Positions 33,097 to 42,523 of a DNA stretch of 64,000 bases are shown in pieces (within the stretch, counting starts at the first letter, position 1; the number at the start of each line of letters is the position of its first letter). The stretch comes from Roseburia sp. Lineage in GTDB: Bacteria > Bacillota > Clostridia > Lachnospirales > Lachnospiraceae. The notes beneath the pieces were generated by a model that worked only from the letters and a program-made list of their open reading frames with translations, did not search any database and was not told where the DNA came from. Location: assembly GCA_017549185.1 (NCBI GenBank), contig JAFYVJ010000039.1, forward strand, positions 1 to 64,000, given 5' to 3'. A program made the position numbers and the translations under genes.

Positions 33097-34170
33097 TTAT
33101 AGAAACCGATAAGGCTCATTTGCAAAATAGATTTTCTCGTTTTTCTTAAGACTTACTCTAGTCCTGTAACTCAACAAACCACCATTCACTTTCGTACCAT
33201 TTGTAGAATTCAAATCCTCAATAAAATATATTCCATCTGTCAAGGTAATCTTCGCATGATATCGGCTAATCGCCGAACATTTAATGACCCCATCACAGTC
33301 TTTTGCTGCTCCTATCGTAAATGGCACATCTGATATCGTAATATCTGGCAATAGATTTGTCCCCTCGTATTTTAAAACACCCCAAACCGCATCCTCTGAT
33401 ATATTCAACATCTTCGTTTGCATCCATTCATCAGATGCTTCTTCTGATTCAAAAAACACTTTCTTATCTTGTCGTTTTTTCTGCAACACATTCCTTATCT
33501 TTTCCTTTATTCGACTCACAATCTCTTCCACAATGTTCTTCTTCTGCAATTGCATTTCATATGTATCCAGTATAATTTCTTCGTCAACAATTTCCTCCCT
33601 ACACATTTCTAACTTCTGCTCCTTCTCTGTTGCTGCCATCGTCCACATATATTCCCGTAATCCCTGAATAGAAAATGTTATTTTCTGCACTTCCTCATAT
33701 ACTCCATATACCAACTGCACGGCTACAACATTTTTATGGTCTGTTTTTGCCAGAATATACTCCATTAGTCTTGTAAGTCTCAACTGTAATGGTTCATCCA
33801 CTTCCGGGCAGTAACAAAAATAAATTGTTTCCGACTTTGCATCCCAAAAAATAGTTTCCGGTAACAACAAAAGCCCTTCCGACCAAAGCAGATATTTTTC
33901 CAACTGCTTCACAGCTACACAGATTCCCACTAACAAACTTCGCATAATATTTTCATCCATCAGTGTACTTTCTAACAGTACATCCAATGCCTGCTTCCCT
34001 GTAATATCATAGCGAAGCAGATATTTATCATCTTCTTTTTGCCAGCAAACCGGCAGAATTCCTTCTATTGTATTCCGCATAAGCATCTCTTCTTCCATTT
34101 TCTTTAAGGATTCGGACATTATAATCCTCATATATCCCGACTGTACATTTCGCACATATTCAATCTTCAT
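33097..34170 (-). CDS. DUF6382/FHA-domain protein of the Tad locus
   Basis: A 357-residue protein. The N-terminal 200 residues resemble the DUF6382 domain (GYMRIIMSESLKKMEEEML; LLPETIFWDAKSETIYFCY). The C-terminus is a complete FHA phosphothreonine-binding domain (FTIGAAKDCDGVIKCSAISR, then YHAKITLTDG, LNSTNGTKVNG). I chose the ATG at 34170, preceded by GAGGAAG, overlapping the TadE-like gene by 11 nt; the longer frame begins at TTG. FHA proteins at the end of tad loci in Clostridia suggest Ser/Thr kinase control of the pilus. Confidence 0.85.
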   Translation of the reverse strand: MKIEYVRNVQSGYMRIIMSESLKKMEEEMLMRNTIEGILPVCWQKEDDKYLLRYDITGKQALDVLLESTLMDENIMRSLLVGICVAVKQLEKYLLWSEGLLLLPETIFWDAKSETIYFCYCPEVDEPLQLRLTRLMEYILAKTDHKNVVAVQLVYGVYEEVQKITFSIQGLREYMWTMAATEKEQKLEMCREEIVDEEIILDTYEMQLQKKNIVEEIVSRIKEKIRNVLQKKRQDKKVFFESEEASDEWMQTKMLNISEDAVWGVLKYEGTNLLPDITISDVPFTIGAAKDCDGVIKCSAISRYHAKITLTDGIYFIEDLNSTNGTKVNGGLLSYRTRVSLKKNEKIYFANEPYRFL

Positions 34171-34378
34171 ATTCTTCCTCAAAAAGCTCCTTTACAAGTT
34201 CCCTTCTATACATAACGCTTATCAGATCTAACTTTTCATTTTCCATTTGACTCATCGCTTCCTGCTTTATCTCTAGATAAAAAGCTATTCCTACATCCAT
34301 CGTAATACAAATACAAAACAATATTATTGGAAAAACACACGCCGCCTCAATGGTAAAACTTCCCTTATATGCTCTCAT
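34160..34378 (-). CDS. TadE-like minor pseudopilin (short)
   Basis: A 72-residue protein with a TadE-type start: basic N-terminus, then SFTIEAACVFPIILFCICIT, a hydrophobic helix carrying the conserved Glu, followed by a helical stalk. TadE/F pseudopilins are processed by the TadV peptidase and prime pilus assembly. It overlaps both neighbours by a few bases. Confidence 0.78.
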   Translation of the reverse strand: MRAYKGSFTIEAACVFPIILFCICITMDVGIAFYLEIKQEAMSQMENEKLDLISVMYRRELVKELFEEEYED

Positions 34379-34791
34379 AAAATAAATAAAACATATGCCG
34401 TCAACACGAAAGGTCCTAACGCCATCCTATCGTCCCCTTTTTTCTTTTTTAAAACAAGACATCCTATTGCAAAACTTCCGGCAAGAAGTAGGCTTGCCAT
34501 AAGCAATGTAATATTTTGTATAAACCCTAAAAAAATACCAGTTATCATAAAAAGATAGCCATCCCCCAAACCAACACATTCCTTTGAACACCAAGCTATA
34601 AGCAAAATTATACATCCGCTAACAGCTCCACCTATAGCCTGATACACCGCCTCCCAACTTCCACATGATACAATGCCAAAAACACCCATTATTACCAATT
34701 GCCGTATCTCTATTAACTGTGTTTTGTAATCTTTCCATGCAATTACAAACAAAAAGAAAAGTAACACCAGCTTTGATACTATTTCGAACAT
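34375..34791 (-). CDS. A24-family prepilin peptidase-like protein (first of two)
   Basis: A 138-residue membrane protein with the two aspartates of the TadV/CpaA family: AWKDYKTQLI near residue 20 and GLGDGYLFMITGIF near 72 (GxGD). Four or five hydrophobic helices are visible. It would cleave the short leaders of Flp and TadE-type pilins. A second such enzyme is encoded at the other end of the locus (41592), which raises the possibility of split substrates. Confidence 0.85.
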   Translation of the reverse strand: MFEIVSKLVLLFFLFVIAWKDYKTQLIEIRQLVIMGVFGIVSCGSWEAVYQAIGGAVSGCIILLIAWCSKECVGLGDGYLFMITGIFLGFIQNITLLMASLLLAGSFAIGCLVLKKKKGDDRMALGPFVLTAYVLFIL

Positions 34792-35678
34792 TTCTTACAT
34801 GCCTCCATCTCTCCAACTTCCGAACGTCTCTTCTTGTATATAATTCTTTTTAACCCTCCACACTCTAACGAATAATGGTATTTATCTCCATAGTCCGTTA
34901 TATAGACCATCTCAGAAAATTGTTCTGTTCCACACCGCTCACATGCCTCGTATGTTTCACCACGCAAATTTCTTTTTGTGCCCAATTCATATGTATATAT
35001 TTTTTGTATGGAAAGTTCTAAATAAGGACAAGTTCTTCGCATATGACAAACCTCTCCATACTCCGTTACATATACCCACTCTTCTAACCCCTCTCCATCA
35101 ACACGACAATGCCAGCCATTCCATTTCCGATATCTAGTTCTCTGTGAAAGCAAAAAATCTGTTCTTCCAAACAATCTTATAGGAAGATTCATAACATAAT
35201 TAGCATTTAATAAAATATAATCTTCCTTAAATTCGGATGCTAGCAGGCTAACTCCAACTGCACCACCTATTACATATTGCTCAACCAATTTTTCTTCCCT
35301 TAGGTTCAAATAAACCATCGTTTTTGCTAATCCCAGATAATCTATATCCGTTTCCGCCTCTTCTAATTCTTTCACAGACAGAACTGCCAAACTTCGCCCA
35401 GTCTCTTCTAATGCCCCTTGAATCACTAACTGTACCTGCATGATTCGAAAAAAAAACAACAACGCCACAAAAAAACCTACAAATAACGGTAAAATAACAG
35501 AGGTCTCAATCGTAATAGATCCTTTCTGACAGATGCATAAGGGTGTCTCTCTCTTATTGTGCATATGAGAACAAAATAAGACTTCCTGAACTCCGGGGAG
35601 AGATTTTTTAGTCTTGTTATTGAAAAAAAGCTTTATAAATTTTCTTAAAAGAGACACCCTTATACACCTGCCTTTCAC
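34779..35678 (-). CDS. TadE/TadG-like pseudopilin with C-terminal Cys pairs
   Basis: A 299-residue protein. After about 50 residues comes the TadE-type segment KGSITIETSVILPLFVGFFV. The extracellular region ends in repeated cysteine motifs, CHMRRTCPY, CERCGTEQ and YHYSLECGGLKRIIYKKR followed by CKKC. The pattern looks like two or three small metal-binding or disulfide knuckles, unusual in a pilin. A start nearer the TadE segment is possible. It overlaps the DUF5702 gene and the peptidase gene, so the run is one operon. Confidence 0.75.
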   Translation of the reverse strand: MKGRCIRVSLLRKFIKLFFNNKTKKSLPGVQEVLFCSHMHNKRETPLCICQKGSITIETSVILPLFVGFFVALLFFFRIMQVQLVIQGALEETGRSLAVLSVKELEEAETDIDYLGLAKTMVYLNLREEKLVEQYVIGGAVGVSLLASEFKEDYILLNANYVMNLPIRLFGRTDFLLSQRTRYRKWNGWHCRVDGEGLEEWVYVTEYGEVCHMRRTCPYLELSIQKIYTYELGTKRNLRGETYEACERCGTEQFSEMVYITDYGDKYHYSLECGGLKRIIYKKRRSEVGEMEACKKCSK

Positions 35679-37192
35679 GGAATATAGGAACGTTTTACGT
35701 TTTTTGAAAAATAATAATTTCCCTCATACTTTTCCCCGACTGATACCAACAACGCAAACACTGGCTGACTGCGAAATCTCACCTTATACTGTAATGCCAC
35801 AAGCATTTGGTCCATTCTGCAATTTTCATATGCCTTTACTTGTCGCATCCCTATTTCCATAACTTCCATCATGCGATATGCCAGTTTTTGATTATCCGTT
35901 GTAAAAAGTAGTTGCTTTAAATAATCAACATAGCTAAGTCCCTCTTCACACATTTTTGCTTTCGTCTCTTTATCAAACACTGACCAAAGATTTGTAAGTT
36001 CTGTTGTCCATTCCCTCTCCTTCTTCATAAGAGGAATCCTTTCACCGGCAACGAGTGCTCTTATATCCAATACGCTCTCCATATACGCCCAGGCTCCGAT
36101 TATTCCTATTTGAATCACCTTTACTACACTCGGATTTTCTCCTGCCATAAGCCCCACCATTCCTGCTAACTCTCCTGCCAATGCCATTTTTTCTTCATCT
36201 TGTAATAAATATGCTACATTAGAAGCTTCCCTAATTATCATTATTTTTTTTAGTACACCTTCTAAATTTTTCCAATCACTATCTTTTCCACATGCTACAT
36301 ATTCCATCTCATAATTTAGAAAATGTCCTTCTTTTGTGTTAAAATAATTAGAAAAAAAATCTTCCATATAATGTAACACCAGTAGCTTTTGATACCAACC
36401 ACTATCTCCGTCAAAATGCAATGTACCTTCTTCTCTTTTTCGATGTTGCAAATCAACAGACAGTGAATCTTCCTTTTTCGATATTGCTGATAAATCCGCA
36501 AATATCATATTCAGCATGCTGCTATTTTGCATTCTGCGGGCATTATCCAAAACATTTGTCAATGCAGAAATATCCGGTTTTTCTATCTCTTCCTCTGAGC
36601 TCTCTCCCTCTGCTCCTGTATTCTCTTCCTGTTTTAGCTCCCATTCAGCTTCTACTTCTGCTAACACCGTTTTTGCTTCCCAGATAGATTCTTCTACACC
36701 ACCATGCTGCTTTTCTAAATTTTCTGCTGCTTGATAATTCTCATACAAGTCCTCTGCTATTCCAAGTGGTAGATTCTCCTTCGCTCGTTCTGCGACATAC
36801 TTTAAAAAAACTTCCCCATCCTCATCTGTGGCAAGCGAATATCCTTCCACCAAAAGCTCATCCATTCTCAACTGAAACAAATCCAAACCAAGCCCCTCTT
36901 GTAACCATCCACTCGTATCACAATTCGCAGCCAAATGATTCTCTAGGCTTTCCGTAATGTAATTTATCGAAAAAAACTCCGTTCCATATGCTCCATCTAA
37001 AAATAGCAAGCCATACTGCTGCCAAAGAAACGGCTGATACTCTCCACACACAGAATCCATTCCCGCTTCAGCTTTCATATCTGCATAACAATCCAACCCG
37101 TACACTCTAGCTCCCTCAAGCAACACAAATAGTAGGGATGTAATCAACATAAGAGACACTGCACAAAACGGCGTAATACTTCCTCGCCTCAT
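35675..37192 (-). CDS. DUF5702-like Tad-locus protein
   Basis: A 505-residue protein with an N-terminal anchor of pseudopilin style (RRGSITPFCAVSLMLITSLL) and a long helical ectodomain containing Glu-rich spacers. It resembles the DUF5702 proteins regularly encoded with TadE/TadG in Lachnospiraceae Tad loci. It probably sits outside the membrane as a pilus-associated or tip component. Function is inferred from position only. Confidence 0.75.
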   Translation of the reverse strand: MRRGSITPFCAVSLMLITSLLFVLLEGARVYGLDCYADMKAEAGMDSVCGEYQPFLWQQYGLLFLDGAYGTEFFSINYITESLENHLAANCDTSGWLQEGLGLDLFQLRMDELLVEGYSLATDEDGEVFLKYVAERAKENLPLGIAEDLYENYQAAENLEKQHGGVEESIWEAKTVLAEVEAEWELKQEENTGAEGESSEEEIEKPDISALTNVLDNARRMQNSSMLNMIFADLSAISKKEDSLSVDLQHRKREEGTLHFDGDSGWYQKLLVLHYMEDFFSNYFNTKEGHFLNYEMEYVACGKDSDWKNLEGVLKKIMIIREASNVAYLLQDEEKMALAGELAGMVGLMAGENPSVVKVIQIGIIGAWAYMESVLDIRALVAGERIPLMKKEREWTTELTNLWSVFDKETKAKMCEEGLSYVDYLKQLLFTTDNQKLAYRMMEVMEIGMRQVKAYENCRMDQMLVALQYKVRFRSQPVFALLVSVGEKYEGNYYFSKNVKRSYIP

Positions 37193-37359
37193 ATAATCTG
37201 TCCGGCTTTATTTGTTATACTTTTAAATATACTATTTACCAATTCCGTTATTTCCTGTTTAAAAATAATAACTAGTCCAATTAATACCACTAAAATCAGT
37301 ATCATTTCTACCGTTCCAAGTCCTGTTTCTTCTTTCATAAATTCTTTAATACTTCTCAT
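37189..37359 (-). CDS. Flp1-like type IVb pilin
   Basis: A 56-residue peptide, MRSIKEFMKEETGLGTVEMI, followed by a hydrophobic helix (LILVVLIGLVIIF) and a short polar tail. The basic leader, the G-TVE cleavage-like site and the size fit Flp1-family major pilins. The ATG at 37359 follows AAGGAAGGAT. Its stop overlaps the DUF5702 start (ATATGA region). It lies directly downstream of the tadC-like gene. This is the probable main subunit of the fibre. Confidence 0.85.
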   Translation of the reverse strand: MRSIKEFMKEETGLGTVEMILILVVLIGLVIIFKQEITELVNSIFKSITNKAGQII

Positions 37360-37374
37360 AATATCCTTCCTTTC

Positions 37375-38610
37375 TTACGATATTCCGGTTTGAAATGAAA
37401 GAACTGCCGGAACCATTATTATTAAAATAACAATCCCCAACATTAACAGCATCGGAAACAAAAGCTTTGTTCCTAATTCTTCTCCTAATTGCTGTGCCAT
37501 GTTCTTACGTTCCGAAAATGTCTCTGCTGCCTCCCTCTCTAAAAGTTCACAAAGACCTTTGTTTCCTTTTTTTAAATTCTGCACCAGATAACTACTCAGC
37601 TTACGATATTTTTGCAATTCACACCGCCTTGCAAAAGATTCATATGCTTTTATTTCACCTTTTCCATTCTCGATTTCGCGTTGTGTTATCAACATTTCTT
37701 CATATACAATTCTTTCAACTCCACGCTTCTTTGTCTTTTCTTCACTATAGTTTTTTGTAATCTGTCTCCATGCACCTTGTAAAGTCATTCCTGCTCCCAA
37801 TAGTAATGCCAGTTTATTCACCATGTCCGAATATTCTCTCATTAACTGTACTCGTCGCTTTTCTTTTGCTTCCTTTTCACGTTCCTTTTCTATTGCCGGC
37901 CAAAGACACACTATCATCATTCCTAAAAGAAAAACCTGTATCGGAAGCCTTGACTCTTTATTCTTCCAAACCAGTGTATGCCCATTTATCTCCATCGGAA
38001 GCGATAATAGTTCCGTCCCTTCCTTCTCTCCACTTTCTGCTATAAGCAGATAAAGTTTTTCATAAAATAGTTCTTCTTCTCCCTTTTCTTCCTTATAAAC
38101 CGTAAAACCAAACTCATGTATCAAACTACTATCTTCGCAAGTCAGATACACGGTTGCTATTACTTCTTCTTTGTCCTCCTCCATAACCGCATCGTGAATC
38201 GTTCCATCTACCGCAATCAATTCGGAATTACTAAAGTTCCAGTCCGCCAATACTTTTCCTTCCTGATAAACACTACTCACAAACACAGTTTCTCTAATAG
38301 CTTCTAAGGATTCATTTACTCCAAGAAAGCTTTCCCGAATTTCCTCTACAGCAAGTGCCAAGTATAACTCTTCCTCATCCAGTGTCAGATGCTGTTCTGG
38401 AACGGTAATTGCCAATTCTGAGTGCTTAGCTCCATCAATCTCTAATATTAACTCTGCTTCGTATTCTCCCATTCCCCATTCTTTCCGTACTAGATTTCCG
38501 TTTTCTGATAAAACACCTTCTCCCCGCTTTGTGTACCATACTAAAATGGTAACAACCAAAACCACTCCCGTTCCCATCATATATTTTTTAATTTGGCTCC
38601 CTCTTTTCAT
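37375..38610 (-). CDS. tadC: TadC-like inner-membrane platform protein with an N-terminal extension
   Basis: A 411-residue protein. An N-terminal membrane helix (MMGTGVVLVVTILVWYTKRG) and an extracytoplasmic domain of about 190 residues precede a second helix (PIQVFLLGMMIVCLWP) and the GspF/TadC domain (MVNKLALLLGAGMTLQGAW), ending in paired hydrophobic helices. The long extra domain is not part of classical TadC. It works with TadB as the assembly platform. It lies 20 nt after tadB. Confidence 0.85.
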   Translation of the reverse strand: MKRGSQIKKYMMGTGVVLVVTILVWYTKRGEGVLSENGNLVRKEWGMGEYEAELILEIDGAKHSELAITVPEQHLTLDEEELYLALAVEEIRESFLGVNESLEAIRETVFVSSVYQEGKVLADWNFSNSELIAVDGTIHDAVMEEDKEEVIATVYLTCEDSSLIHEFGFTVYKEEKGEEELFYEKLYLLIAESGEKEGTELLSLPMEINGHTLVWKNKESRLPIQVFLLGMMIVCLWPAIEKEREKEAKEKRRVQLMREYSDMVNKLALLLGAGMTLQGAWRQITKNYSEEKTKKRGVERIVYEEMLITQREIENGKGEIKAYESFARRCELQKYRKLSSYLVQNLKKGNKGLCELLEREAAETFSERKNMAQQLGEELGTKLLFPMLLMLGIVILIIMVPAVLSFQTGIS

Positions 38611-38630
38611 CTCCGGTAATTCCCATCTTT

Positions 38631-39398
38631 TCAGACTTTAATATTTATCATTTTATCCGCCAGCAAAAGAGCTCCTATATATGCAAGAAACGCCCCTGAC
38701 ATAATACAGACTCCAAATATGTTCCCATAGAGTGGAGCTAAAAACTCTTCCGATGTCAGATTAAGATACGACAATAGCAATAGCGGAACTATATTCATTA
38801 TTTTCTGCTCCATCTTTTTTCCTGATATCACAGTTTCTATTGCTCGCTCAACTTCCATTTTTTCAGATATATGTCCTATCGTACGTTGTATAATTTTCCC
38901 AAAATTACCTCCACTTCTTTTCGCAAAGCGAAATACCTCTGCAAATTCCATAATATCTTCGCACTCACTCCGAACTGCAAACTGATACAAAAGTTGTTCT
39001 ATCGGCTGGTTCATTCGAATTCCGGCATTCATCTGTCGCATCTCTTCCACCATATACGCCTCTTTTCCATATAGTTCCTCCATCTCTTTTAACGCTTCCC
39101 TCCATGCGTTTTCTATCGAAAATCCTGCTACAAGTGCAACCGACATGCTTTGCATTCCATCTTTAAACTGAATCAATAATTCTTTTTTTCTTTTATTGAT
39201 TTGTATATTTTTATAATTGTTGCAGCAAAGTGGAAAAATAATAATTTCTAATAAAAGCCCCCATATACTTTGATACAAAATCCAGGCAGCTATTCCAGAC
39301 AGTAATAAAGATGTTCCCAAGCACCTTGTTATATCGTTAAATGAAAAATGATAATCTCCATAATTAACACATTCCTGCATTTCTAAGTTTCTCCTCAT
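38631..39398 (-). CDS. tadB: TadB-like inner-membrane platform protein
   Basis: A 255-residue protein with two N-terminal membrane helices, a cytoplasmic GspF-type domain (LIQFKDGMQSMSVALVAGFS, EDIMEFAEVFRFAKRSGGNF) and two C-terminal helices. Short for TadB but complete in motifs. The start overlaps the ATPase gene by about 35 nt. Confidence 0.87.
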   Translation of the reverse strand: MRRNLEMQECVNYGDYHFSFNDITRCLGTSLLLSGIAAWILYQSIWGLLLEIIIFPLCCNNYKNIQINKRKKELLIQFKDGMQSMSVALVAGFSIENAWREALKEMEELYGKEAYMVEEMRQMNAGIRMNQPIEQLLYQFAVRSECEDIMEFAEVFRFAKRSGGNFGKIIQRTIGHISEKMEVERAIETVISGKKMEQKIMNIVPLLLLSYLNLTSEEFLAPLYGNIFGVCIMSGAFLAYIGALLLADKMINIKV

Positions 39399-40581
39399 TT
39401 TTTAAACTGCCTACTTTTTTCAATTCTCCCTTAACATGTCCTTCTACCTCCATCCTTTCATAAAAATGGAATAGCTCATTTAAAACTATTTCCCCATTTT
39501 CCATCCCAACTACCTCTGTAATCGAAAGAACTTTCCGACTCTTATCACGCAATCGTCCCAAATGTACAAAAATATCTATTCCAGACGCAATCTGACTTCG
39601 AATAGCAGCAAGCGGCAACTCAACATTTCCCATTAACACCATGGTTTCCAATCTAGAAATCATATCTTTACAGGAATTCGCATGCCCTGTGGAAAGACTT
39701 CCATCATGCCCTGTATTCATCGCCTGTAGTACATCCAGTGCTTCTCCGCCTCTGCATTCTCCTACGATAATCAACGACGGTCGCATACGTAAAGCAGCTC
39801 TTATCAAATCTCTAATAGAAATAGCTGTTACTCCATCCGTATTGGCATTTCGAGTTTCCAATCTTACCAGATTATTTTTTCCTATCAATTGCAACTCTGC
39901 CGAATCTTCAATTGTAATAATTCTCTCTTCTGCGGGGATAAACTGCGATAATGCATTTAAAAATGTGGTTTTACCAGAACCGGTTCCTCCGGAAATAAAA
40001 ATGTTATACCGTGCCAATATTAGCTTTTTCAAAAAATCTGCCGCCTCTTCCGATATTGCTCCCATCTGTATCAACTCTGGCATTTCATAAGGATTTCTTG
40101 GGAATTTACGTATAGAAATTGCAGAACCATCAATAGAAATAGGTGATAGAACAATATTTACTCTAGAACCATCTAATAGTCTTGTATCCACAATCGGATT
40201 CGCAAGATTCACCATCCGGTTATTATCGCCTACTATCTGTTGAATAATATCTTCTAACTTTTCCTTTGAAGTAAATGACTTTTCAAACTCATATAGCTTT
40301 CCATGCTTTTCATAAAAAATATGTTCCGTGCCATTTACCATAATCTCCGTAATTTGTTCATCATCTAAAAGTTCCTGCAAAACATCCAATTTTCGAAGAG
40401 AATGAAACAAAAACTGCTCCCATTCTGTCTGTTTTTGCAATGTCAGCATGTGCTCTTTCGCGTAACGCCTGCAATGTCTGCGAATCAGTTCCTTTATCTC
40501 GTCATCTCCTACTTCTCGGCTAAGATCGGTCTCATCTAACACTAAGTCTTTCAGTTCCTGAAATATTTTTTCATCCGTCAC
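39364..40581 (-). CDS. tadA: TadA/CpaF secretion ATPase
   Basis: A 405-residue VirB11-like ATPase powering pilus extension and perhaps retraction. Walker A is NIFISGGTGSGKTTFLNAL near 200, the Asp box RIITIEDSAELQL follows, Walker B is PSLIIVGECRGGEALDVLQ and the His box is TGHDGSLSTGHANS. The N-terminal domain (VLQELLDDEQITEIMVNG) is normal. It overlaps the tadZ-like gene by 4 nt. Confidence 0.95.
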   Translation of the reverse strand: MTDEKIFQELKDLVLDETDLSREVGDDEIKELIRRHCRRYAKEHMLTLQKQTEWEQFLFHSLRKLDVLQELLDDEQITEIMVNGTEHIFYEKHGKLYEFEKSFTSKEKLEDIIQQIVGDNNRMVNLANPIVDTRLLDGSRVNIVLSPISIDGSAISIRKFPRNPYEMPELIQMGAISEEAADFLKKLILARYNIFISGGTGSGKTTFLNALSQFIPAEERIITIEDSAELQLIGKNNLVRLETRNANTDGVTAISIRDLIRAALRMRPSLIIVGECRGGEALDVLQAMNTGHDGSLSTGHANSCKDMISRLETMVLMGNVELPLAAIRSQIASGIDIFVHLGRLRDKSRKVLSITEVVGMENGEIVLNELFHFYERMEVEGHVKGELKKVGSLKNEEKLRNAGMC

Positions 40582-41588
40582 ATCTTTCTCCTTACAAAAT
40601 CACCAAATTCACCCCAGTCCAACTGATCCAAAAGACTTATTCCGCCACTAATTACCTTCATCTGACTAGGTAGTTCCATCTTCTCCATATGTTCAAAAAA
40701 AGTCACATCTACTATTCGTTCCAAATAAGTTAAAAACTGCCGCATCTGAACTTCATATAAATATCCCTTTTTCCCCAAACAATAAATTTTTGAGCAAACC
40801 GATAATACATCTAGAAAACCCTTTACATTAATCCCCACGTCCAAAATAATCGTCCGAAAATCAGTCTCTCTGCTAATCCATTCCAACACCTTTCTTATAT
40901 CTTCTCCTGTAACCTCCATAACCCTTTCTGGGTTTGTAAGAGGTGCTATATAAGAAAATCCTTCTGTTTCATATATGCTCGCTAACAAGAATTCTCTTCT
41001 TACATTCCCATCTCTCACTTGCAGGACTACATCTCCTATATCATATTCTGATTCCCCAAATATTTCCGAAAATCCAGAAAACTCCAACAAATTTACATAA
41101 AGCACTTTATTCCTTCGCCCTTCATTCTTCGCATACAGCAAAGAAAACAACATCTGCATTTCGTGTTTCACCGGTGAAAATACTCCTATTACCTCCACAT
41201 CTTTGTTTATTTGTTCTTCTTTACATCCCCACATTGTTTCTGTCATCCTCTGCATCTGCCTCGTTATTCCATCCATAGACTGATATTTTGATACATATGC
41301 AATTTCTTCCTCAAGCATCTCGACCGACTCCTTTACATAACTTTGAACTGACTCAGTTAAAATCAGAATAGGAACCCGTTTTTCGCTAACCTTTGACAAT
41401 ACCTCCTTATGTCCACTACCAAGCACAAATAAATGAAAGTTATCCACATTCAATGCTTCAAAAAAGAACGTGCAGTTTGTAAAAACTGACAACTCCATTT
41501 CTGTTGCCTTATACTCCATCAGATAATCTGTAAACCTCTCTCGATAAGTCTTGTCCGTATCAAAAATTGCAACTTTTATTCTCGCCAT
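40578..41588 (-). CDS. tadZ: TadZ/CpaE-like localisation protein
   Basis: A 336-residue protein with a receiver-like N-terminal domain (KVAIFDTDKTYRERFTDYL) and a MinD/ParA-like second half (VEVIGVFSPVKHEMQMLFSL; TIILDVGINVKGFLDVLSV). The deviant Walker A lysines are not conserved, so it is probably an atypical, non-hydrolysing TadZ, as described for some family members. TadZ proteins place the Tad machinery at a cell pole. Confidence 0.82.
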   Translation of the reverse strand: MARIKVAIFDTDKTYRERFTDYLMEYKATEMELSVFTNCTFFFEALNVDNFHLFVLGSGHKEVLSKVSEKRVPILILTESVQSYVKESVEMLEEEIAYVSKYQSMDGITRQMQRMTETMWGCKEEQINKDVEVIGVFSPVKHEMQMLFSLLYAKNEGRRNKVLYVNLLEFSGFSEIFGESEYDIGDVVLQVRDGNVRREFLLASIYETEGFSYIAPLTNPERVMEVTGEDIRKVLEWISRETDFRTIILDVGINVKGFLDVLSVCSKIYCLGKKGYLYEVQMRQFLTYLERIVDVTFFEHMEKMELPSQMKVISGGISLLDQLDWGEFGDFVRRKM

Positions 41589-41591
41589 ACC

Positions 41592-42029
41592 TCACCTCCA
41601 AATAATCATTAAATATGCCATTAAAATCGCTGGTGAAAAATGAATCTTTGTTAAGGTTCCTCTTTCTGTTTTAAGAAAAATAAAATGATAAATGATTTTA
41701 CCAATACCTAACATCGCCCCAACAAAAAATGCTAATCCCATTAACCTTAGCAATTGTTTTGTAGATATAAATGCTCCTATCATGGAAAACAACTTGATAT
41801 CGCCTGCCCCAAGGGCACGCATTTGAAATAAAAGATATAATAAGATAACCGGAATAGAAATATTCACCACAAAGAATAAAACACCCTTGCTTCCCTCCGT
41901 CATAAAACGAAAAAGAAAACCCAATGCCAGTCCCAGAACAATCAGCCGGTTACTGATTCTCGTCTGGATCATGTCCGTACACACTGCATGCATTAACAAA
42001 CCTAGCAGTATCCAATTCACTACATTCAA
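41592..42029 (-). CDS. A24-family prepilin peptidase (second of two)
   Basis: About 145 residues, membrane-embedded, with the catalytic aspartates in AVCTDMIQTRISN and GAGDIKLFSMIGAF (GxGD). The open frame reaches 42098, but the first 23 residues are basic and unlike the family. I favour a TTG at 42029 behind GGGGTGGTGAG (a GTG at 42020 is an alternative). It is the first gene of the Tad operon and lies 4 nt upstream of the tadZ-like gene. Confidence 0.85.
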   Translation of the reverse strand: MNVVNWILLGLLMHAVCTDMIQTRISNRLIVLGLALGFLFRFMTEGSKGVLFFVVNISIPVILLYLLFQMRALGAGDIKLFSMIGAFISTKQLLRLMGLAFFVGAMLGIGKIIYHFIFLKTERGTLTKIHFSPAILMAYLMIIWR

Positions 42030-42123
42030 CTCACCACCCCTTTTGTTTGTAACCCGGATTATAGCAAGTCTCGTTAAACCATGTCTAGAATTTGTCACAT
42101 GTTTTTTCAGATTTAGTAACTTC

Positions 42124-42396
42124 TCACAAATTTTGCACTGCCATTATCGCAAAAAGAAGTGCAACCCCAGGAATTCCAAGGGTTCCAGATGTCAAAAGAC
42201 TCCAAAAATTGACCCCTACTGCCAAAAGAATTCCTTGCTGCAAAAGAATATGATTTATCCATAAAATCATAGCCACTCCTACACCTGCACGTATCAGAAA
42301 CTCTAAAAAAACCTGCAATTTTCGCTTTAGTAAAAGTATGATTAAAACCACTCCGCATACTCCTGCTAATATCTGCATCGACATCTTTATATCCAT
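42124..42396 (-). CDS. bofA: BofA-like pro-sigma-K processing regulator
   Basis: A 90-residue, two-helix membrane protein of the BofA family, ending in the diagnostic GTLGIPGVALLFAIMAVQ. In Bacillus BofA holds SpoIVFB inactive in the forespore outer membrane until sigma-K is needed. In Clostridia it may act differently. The ATG at 42396 follows AAGGAAA; the upstream ATG at 42432 lacks such a site. Divergent from the yaaL-like gene. Confidence 0.88.
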   Translation of the reverse strand: MDIKMSMQILAGVCGVVLIILLLKRKLQVFLEFLIRAGVGVAMILWINHILLQQGILLAVGVNFWSLLTSGTLGIPGVALLFAIMAVQNL

Positions 42397-42523
42397 AACA
42401 TTTTCCTTTTCTTTTATCCTATGAAATCCCATTTTAAACTAGTACAAAAACAACAACAAAAATTTTTTTGTATACTTTTACCATATACTGTCTATACTTA
42501 TAACAAGAATAATAGAATCGAGG

